Below are positions 57,601-64,000 of a DNA stretch of 64,000 nt, one piece after another. The stretch spans positions 26,222,200-26,286,199 of the forward strand of contig CM037843.1 of NCBI GenBank assembly GCA_021234535.1, written 5' to 3'. A program made the translations under genes and the position numbers. This DNA comes from Stichopus chloronotus. Lineage: Eukaryota; Echinodermata; Holothuroidea; Aspidochirotida; Stichopodidae. The notes below the pieces were generated by a model that saw nothing but the letters and a program-made list of their open reading frames with translations, was not told the DNA's origin and did not search any database. Numbering within the stretch: position 1 is the first letter of the stretch; every line of letters begins with the position of its first letter.

Positions 57601-59094
57601 AAAAAGCTGTTCGTAATGCAGGTTGAAAGTGCAAAATTCCATTGTGCAATGCGTAGTGCCATTCTGTTAAAAGTTTTATCCTCCCTGATGTGTTTTAACT
57701 TCCCCACGGGAATATCCTTGTTGGATAGAAGTAAATTTCCATAATGGAGTATATGAGGGAGATTGAAAATGATTTATGAAGAAGAGGACTTAGTATTTCT
57801 TTCCCTTTTCAAATGCAGAGTTTTAGGTTTTGCGGACGTAAGCTGTGGCAAAGATACACAGGGTCAAAGAGAACTACTACAGGCAAAACTCGATTTGCCT
57901 CAGAAATTATACCATTTTCTGTCTCTGTCAGTACAACAATGTCATACCTCAAAATGGAGCACATACTTCTGACACTTACTGACTTCACTGAGTTTTGAAT
58001 TATGACGAAAAAAATATCTTAACCTAAAAGACATCAGCATAAACACGTGCCCCCTTTCAAATATCTTGTTGCAGTGGTATCGAAGATATCGTTTTTCTTA
58101 TTTTGTTGGAGAGCATTATTTAGATAGGCATGAATGTACATAACTACCATATTATGCATGTCCTGTGGGAATAATTACTCATTTAGAGACTGCTATTCCT
58201 CTGTATTTCTCAATGCAATGCTCAAGCCTGTCAGAGCATATAATCCTATCTGTAACAACATTCACAGTATGAATTGTAAACATAGAATGATCCATTTTAA
58301 TCAGAAACTGCTGGTATATGGTTACACAATGTACCATACATTGGAGGACTTGCCGAAGCCATATTGGAAGTAGGATATGAGCTGATGAACTTGCAATACA
58401 CAATATTTAGTTGTGTACAATATGAGATAAAACAGGACTACAAGTAAAAGATTTTAAACAATACTAAATGTTTGCAATTGCACAATTTGTTAATAGGTGC
58501 TGTATTTCTTGCTGGTGTTCACGTTTACGTAACGTAAGGCAATACTAAGCAAGTAAGGAGAATGAAAGAGTATAAGGATAGTCAGGAGAATAAAAGATTG
58601 AAAACTAGATTGCAATGAGGTTTGGTAGTTAAAGAAGGAGAAGGTTTAAAGGAGAGGGACCCTTAGACTGATCCCCTTAGACTTCTCTTCTGATACTACT
58701 GTACCATTAGCTTGGCCCATCCCAATCAAAAGAACTTGGATCCAAAAATGTCTACAACTTGCACCACTGGAGGAAGAGCAAATAAGCAACAACAAAAGAA
58801 ATTTTCCAGCACCTCCACCCTTTTGGCACACTAGGATGGCAGAATGGGAAGGAGACGATAGTCCGGTATAAAACCGGACAGCACCAGCAGCAATGTTAAA
58901 GGCTCTCAGTACTACTCGGTAAATGGGCATGCATTTATTGTAAGGAGACATGGAAGGGGGGAGTGAAGTGTGAACAGGGGCATAGCCAGGATTTTTTTGT
59001 GAGGGGGCAAAATCAACACATCATCCCTATTCTTGACTGCCATACTGGGGAGGGATAAAAGGGAAGGACGAATCCCTCTGCCAGGACTTAAGCC

Positions 59095-59215
59095 AGAATC
59101 CCCCAAACTCCTTGGTTTGGGAATTTGCTAGTGACATACTCATCTCACATAACCTAAGCACCACTGTACTGAGCATGGTCTAGCACCTGGCAATTGTGTG
59201 TGCGTGCATCTGGTC
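59095..59215 (+). repeat. Dispersed repeat family A, copy 2 (inverted relative to copies 1 and 4)
   Basis: It contains AATCCCCCAAACTCC..TTTGGGAATT, then CATACTCATCTCACATAACCT, GAGCATGGTCTAGCACCTGG and CAATTGTGTGTGCGTGC, the reverse complement order of 46015-46150. Confidence 0.7.
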
Positions 59216-59394
59216 CCTTCTGTAATTTCCAGGCTGCAGGAGCCAAAGACAGAGGACAAGGCAGTCCTGTGGAAAGGCAGGCTGACAAGAGCATGGCACG
59301 TCCTGCCAAGACGAAGTATAAGCCTAGCCAGTGAGAGTCCGCTAGTTCGCAAGCAAGGAGGCAGGCAGGCAGTAATATGAGGTGGGTACGTTGC

Positions 59395-59475
59395 TTTAGG
59401 GAATTCCCAAACGGAGGAGTTTTGGGGAATTCACAACGCATACTCCCTCACCTCATATAACCTATGCATTGCTGA
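59395..59475 (+). repeat. Dispersed repeat family A, partial copy 3
   Basis: The hairpin-forming pair GAATTCCCAAAC / GTTTTGGGGAATTC (59401-59432) is followed by CGCATACTCCCTCACCTCAT and ATAACCTATGCATT, matching the start of the other copies. Confidence 0.65.
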
Positions 59476-61270
59476 CACAGGGGTGTTGGCGGCAGGTCTA
59501 GCTAGATGAATATCAAAGTACAGCACTGGAGAAGGCGCTGTTGGAGGCTGGAGCATTCGTAAGATACTGTGAAACAAAGGAGGATGGTGTTTTTCATGGG
59601 GCAGCGGTGAGAATGTCCTCTAAGGTAATGTCGCGAAACGAGGACGCAGGCAAAGCGTGCCCCTGCAATTCATGCGCTCGGGCGCCTTCCCCAAGCATAG
59701 CATACGGATGAATTAGTGCAACGATCCAACGTGAAAGCCATTCCTTCGAAGCTGGCACGTATGGTCAGCGTGATGAAAAGATGAAAAAGATGACCTGGGA
59801 ATGTTGGCCTGACTTAGACTGTTATGGACAGCAGCCAATGACAGTTGGGACTGAGAGTCAGCAGACTCAGTAGCAGCCTGCGGACAAGGACTTATCCCGG
59901 ACATGCTGGGTGCCTCGGCATGGAGGCCAGGGGTTGCTCCATCCCTGATGGAAGCCTGTGGATGGGAAGGACTTATGCCATCTTTCATGGCTGCATCTTC
60001 GCTCTGGCTGGGCCTTATGCCATATCTCCAATGGCGGCCTGGGCGGAATTAGAAGGAACCCAAACACAGGACCAGGTATGGCTTTCGATTGCTGGCTCTC
60101 AGTCATGGCTCGGATCTCGGGTATGGCTTTCAGTTGTCAGTTCTCAAGCACTGCATGAGTCCTGGCTACGGCTATCCAATGCCCAGTCTCGGGCATAGCT
60201 GGAGTCGCAGGTTCCGTCTTTGGCTGTCGGCTCCGGGTCACAGATACGTTTCTCGGGTTACCGGTTGAGACTCATGTGAAAAAGCGCCCTTTAATTGCAC
60301 TGCCATTCCGTTTTCCATTGCGCCATGCACCACTTATCAAGGCAACCGTATCCTTCCAAAGAAATTCAATACCCCTCTCCACTGGGTGACTGGCCCCTTT
60401 TTTTACAAGATAACATACAAAAGTGAAATTTACATTAAAATATGTTTAGATATGAAATCTAACGGCGATTTAACATTGAATTGCAGTACTTTGAAACGAA
60501 AAATTTGGTTGGGTAAGAAGCAATTTAACACAATATCACTGTCTTCTTTCATTTTTAAATGTGTTATTCTCACAAACAAACTTCCTCCCCTCTGCAGTAT
60601 TGTCAATATCATTACCTCATTCGGACTGTACCATTACCATGAATTTTCAAATAAATATATCTTCTTGCAGCACACTAAACATGAGATTGCAATTAAATTT
60701 CAGACATACTGATTTTATATTTTTATATCCTATTTAACTTCATAGTTTCAACCTTAACATCAAACTGTACAATTAACACCCAAAGTTACATCGATCATGC
60801 CTTAAGTTTGTGTTACGTAAGTGGGTTACAAACTTCTCTACTCCAACAACGTTACACAGCATACAGTCTAGTCTTAATTGCACTGCACAAACAGTAGCAC
60901 CGTGTACAACTTAACTGCTGTGGCAACGCTTCGCGCTAAAACAAACGTGTGGTAGGAGATACTTTGTAGGGAGGACGCACACTCATGGAACAGAAAGCCT
61001 TAAATGATTTTTTTAAGGATTAGGCATCTGGAAGTAAGTATTTTGACGAATTCTGCACCAAACTGAAAAATTCAACCACATAATCAGGTGCAAATGGTCC
61101 ATCAAACACTATTTTGGTATCCTTTATCCAATAACTTGCAAAAATTGTGCCACTTTTTGGTGTGTGACTGAAAAAAATCTGTCTTCATCGCAGAGGTAGG
61201 GATTACATAATAAAGTCACTGACTAGGGAAAGTATTTGTCCTTCAAGCATGAGTCTGAAGCCAGTGGCTT
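59476..61270. other. No gene recognised; GC-richer degenerate sequence
   Basis: Between about 59.5 and 60.27 kb the sequence repeats variants of TATGGCTTTC, GGCTCTCAGTC and TCTCGGG(C/T)AT in a degenerate way, which produces long but meaningless frames (for example 59845-60198). From 60.3 to 61.27 kb it returns to AT-rich sequence with nothing recognisable. Confidence 0.4.
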
Positions 61271-62014
61271 CCAACTCACGGCAGTGGAACTAAAGGGAGC
61301 ATTCTGACATGTTGGCTCTCGAGCAAGTAGAAACCGAGGCTTTCTTTTTCTTTGTGAGCAGCCTTGCCCTGTTGTTCCTCACATTTGTAATGCCACTCCG
61401 AAGGAAAGGCCCAACGATCAGACAACCAAGAATGACAAACGGTGCATGGAAGACCTTCCTCATAAGGCTGGGGCATTGGAAATGGCCGTCCCTTGCACTA
61501 AAGGGGCGGAACCTCTTACACAAGGAACAAAATGTCTTGAGATCTCTCCATACCTGAAGGAGAGGCTAAGAAAAACAACGTATATATACAAAAAACAATA
61601 TTGGCCAGGAACCACCGAAAGGGAAACGAATCCCCACACCCGGTTCCCTGTCTAAATAACACGGAAAAACAAAGACCAAGGCACCACGGGAGAAAGGAAA
61701 CGCTCCAATCTCATGATTTCAAGGCAATTAAAAGCTAAGAGATACACACAAGCATGGCTAGTTTTAGAGTCTAAATTACGTTACGTGAATGATGCCACAG
61801 ACATCGAGTTACAGTAGGAGCAAACCCAACACACACATGTAAAAAGGGATTCACAATAACATGCAAACGAAAAAGGATACTCATCCAACAGGCCCTAGAA
61901 AGGGAATCCAAATCAGGCTTGTTGCAGAATCCTCAAAAGGATGTGAAGCGGATTGAGATGGATGCAGATGTACATGGAAAACTTCGCTGCGAGACCAAAA
62001 GACTGGCAATTTCG

Positions 62015-62115
62015 GAAGGATGGTAACCAGATACACACACAGACACAATTGCCAGTATGCTAGACTATGGTCGATGTGGTATGAGGTGAGAGAGTATGCG
62101 CTGTGAATTTTCAAA
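62015..62115 (-). repeat. Dispersed repeat family A, copy 4
   Basis: CTGGCAATTTCGGAAGGATGG is followed by CAGATACACACACAGACAC, AATTGCCAG, TGCTAGACTATGGTCG and GAGAGTATGCGCTGTGAATT, in the same order and orientation as the copy at 46015-46150. Confidence 0.75.
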
Positions 62116-62339
62116 TCAGCCAGTCCACAGATATGTGGCATTCGGAGAGGACTATAGGGGATGGGACATCCCTTCCCCATTGCCTAAAAAAGATTACTTT
62201 CGCCCTTCTCAGTTGCCCAATCACAATTTGAAATTGACTTTTGTCGACAATTGCACCCATGAACCTAAAATGAAGGTTACATGACATAAAAGTATTTCAG
62301 GGCGCTGAGAACGGAAAGTACAGTAGTTTGGTTGTCACT

Positions 62340-62850
62340 ATCTAACGCTTGGCATGGCGTGTACAAGCTAACTTTTGACTTTTCAAGCCCAACAGATGGC
62401 CGAAAGAGACACTTCCAGGTGTTCCAAGCTGCATGTACTGTACCAGCCTTGAAACAAGGATTTCATGGATGCAATTTTTTTCAATTAATGGGATACAAAT
62501 CAATGTACAAAAAAACATATCAGATAGGTTGAGGTGATACAAGAATCATAATTAATGTTGAGATAAAAAAGTAGTGGAGGGGGCTGAGTGCTAGCAGGAC
62601 TATCTGAGTAGAGTGCCACCAACGGTTGGCGTGAAAGGAACAAGGAAAGTTTTGACTTTACAAACCCTCCAGATGGCTCGAAATGACACTTCCTGGGTTT
62701 TCCAAGCTGCATGTACCCAGCCTTGAAATAAGGATTTCATGCCTAAAATTTCTCAATTAATGAGACAAAAATCAATGTATGACAAATGCAAATACATACC
62801 AGATGGATTGAGATGATACTAGAATCATACTTTTCATGTTCTTGGGAGAG
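62340..62850. repeat. Diverged tandem duplication of about 275 bp
   Basis: TTTTGACTTTTCAAGCCCAA (about 62373) and TTTTGACTTTACAAACCCTC (about 62648) begin two parallel stretches. Both continue CAGATGGC, GACACTTCC, TTCCAAGCTGCATGTAC, CAGCCTTGAAA.AAGGATTTC and CAATTAATG, then GATTGAG/GGTTGAG and ATACTAGAATC/ATACAAGAATC. The identity is clear over about 200 bases. Confidence 0.85.
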
Positions 62851-63301
62851 TTGGCAAATATTGGCGGGCTGAACACTTCTCTATTGAACGATAATGACCC
62901 ATGTTAAGCTAGAAAATAAAAAACTGGAGTAGGCAGTTGAACATTACCTAACACAATGAAGCAACACAGAACCAATTGGAATATTTTGTAGGGGAAATGC
63001 TAGGATAAAACATGAGCTTGTTGCTTGTACCAAGCATACAGTGAAATGTTTTCAATATTTTATAAAAAATAAAAATGACCCACTTTTAAGTAGTAAAATT
63101 GAAATAGTAAATTGGGGTTGGAAAAAAAAGAACATTGTTTTCAGAATCTACGACATTATTAATTTGCACGGTTTTGATTGACTGTTTGGGGAGGCACATT
63201 GATCCTTTCACAGTTTTTTTTTGCTCTCCTTTATTTTTCAACACCATCCATCATGTCCCCAGTGTCCCCTGCCCTGCGGCCCCCCCGACTATGCTACTGT
63301 G

Positions 63302-64000
63302 AGTGGAGTATATTCAACTTTCCCGATAATATATTTACGTGATAACCCTCAATCATGTTTCTCCAAAGACAGGTAATAGCATTAACATCGTCACCTCATT
63401 TGACAGATGCATGCTTCTCTAATATCTGCGAACAAACTTCCACAAACTGTTTGTTGAGAACTTTTGAAGACCTAGCTATCTGTAGCTAACAGATTTCCAA
63501 TGCAAATGTCAAGGTGCCACACAGAGATCTATATGAACAGAATTAAGTTGCAGTCGACTGTAATTCATGGTTCTCAAGAACTGTGTCTCACATGCTGGAT
63601 TTGTTCAGCCAAAAAGATGTTAAAAAACTTACATAAATAAAAAAAAATACAACCTTGTTTGTCCATGTGTACAAATTTAGATTTCCAACTCACCCATTTT
63701 TCACATAATACATGATAAAGCCATCATCTTTCTGGTATTTAACACAGACAATGAAACTGCATAAGAGAGGACAGTCTGGAAAATTACTTAAGAATCATGG
63801 ACGAGTTTTTTGTTTATCTTTGCTCTTTCTTAGAGAGATGGGATGTACTTCAATTTATCGCAGTGATAATTCCGCATTGTGATCAGCACTGGAGCGAGAT
63901 ACCATTGGATTGTTTAATTAGCACCTGAAGGAATAGAATTTTAATCAATGGGTCTTAATTTGCATATAATGTACTAGTAAACTCAATTTATGCACATTGC
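63302..64000. other. No gene recognised
   Basis: AT-rich sequence with no frame, splice pair or repeat that I can support. Confidence 0.5.

Larger units (their letters stand above)
46881..58970. other. Gene-poor region with weak exon candidates
   Basis: No gene is recognised in 12 kb. Splice-flanked open segments that might extend the putative minus-strand gene upstream are 47542-47584, 48328-48471 and 51166-51229. A competing + strand pair is 51369-51418 joined to 51521-51617. All are recorded at low confidence. The rest is AT-rich with scattered homopolymer runs. Confidence 0.35.
58974..63301. mobile_element. Repeat-rich block with similar inverted ends, possible composite or single DNA transposon
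   Basis: The left edge reads ACAGGGGCATAGCCAGGATT followed by a G run. The right edge, read on the - strand, is ACAGTAGCATAGTCGGGG followed by a G/C-rich run. These look like diverged terminal inverted repeats of the widespread GGGGC(G/A)TAGCCAGG type. Between them the DNA is GC-richer than its surroundings and holds repeat family A copies, a 275-bp tandem duplication and palindromic AATTCCC/GGGAATT parts. No transposase frame was recognised and no clear target duplication was found. Confidence 0.4.

Noticed and set aside
59845..60198. 117-codon plus-strand frame and its overlapping minus-strand frames
   Set aside because: They arise from the GC-richer degenerate repeats in the transposon-like block; open frames occur on both strands with no family resemblance.
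1..64000. tRNA, rRNA, CRISPR array, bacterial operon or viral genes
   Set aside because: None of the expected sequence signatures was seen on either strand; the DNA is animal nuclear genome in character.

Overview
This is a piece of an intron-rich animal nuclear genome: AT-rich, with no bacterial-style gene packing. The only gene I can name by homology is on the + strand. It consists of the middle and 3' part of a CCDC9/CCDC9B-type gene (coiled-coil domain containing 9; the human protein is annotated as a probable exon-junction-complex component). Five exons are well supported: 55-195, 3732-3812, 4421-4642, 7588-7766 and the terminal coding exon 23136-24007. The 5' end lies upstream of the window. 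The ancestral-looking single CCDC9-like gene, the intron sizes and the transposon content suggest an invertebrate deuterostome such as an echinoderm or relative; this is inference, not proof.

Layout: 1-24007 is the CCDC9-like gene. Its first intron here carries a 1.5-kb Tigger/pogo-like DNA transposon with intact TA-flanked ends (1337-2859). The second intron has a 73-bp tandem duplication and the third a degenerate repeat field. The 15.4-kb last intron holds dispersed duplications and must contain at least one more exon, because the phases of the flanking exons do not fit; 19399-19448 is a candidate that repairs the frame. From 24008 to about 30.4 kb the sequence is gene-less, AT-rich and looks like 3'UTR or downstream DNA, with poly(A) signals directly after the stop and again at 30402.

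The right half (31-64 kb) has no gene I can name. On the - strand there is a phase-consistent chain of splice-flanked open segments ending at a stop at 35914 (36825-36867, 36320-36374, 35914-36015, probably preceded by 45121-45233). I record it as a low-to-moderate confidence unidentified gene, tail-to-tail with the CCDC9-like gene. A fold-back repeat element lies at 45.6-46.9 kb. A repeat-rich, GC-richer block at 58.97-63.3 kb is bounded by similar inverted ends and shares a dispersed repeat with the fold-back. No tRNA, rRNA or CRISPR was seen. No clearly new biological system was found; the most useful leads are the missing CCDC9 exon, the - strand gene and the repeat families.
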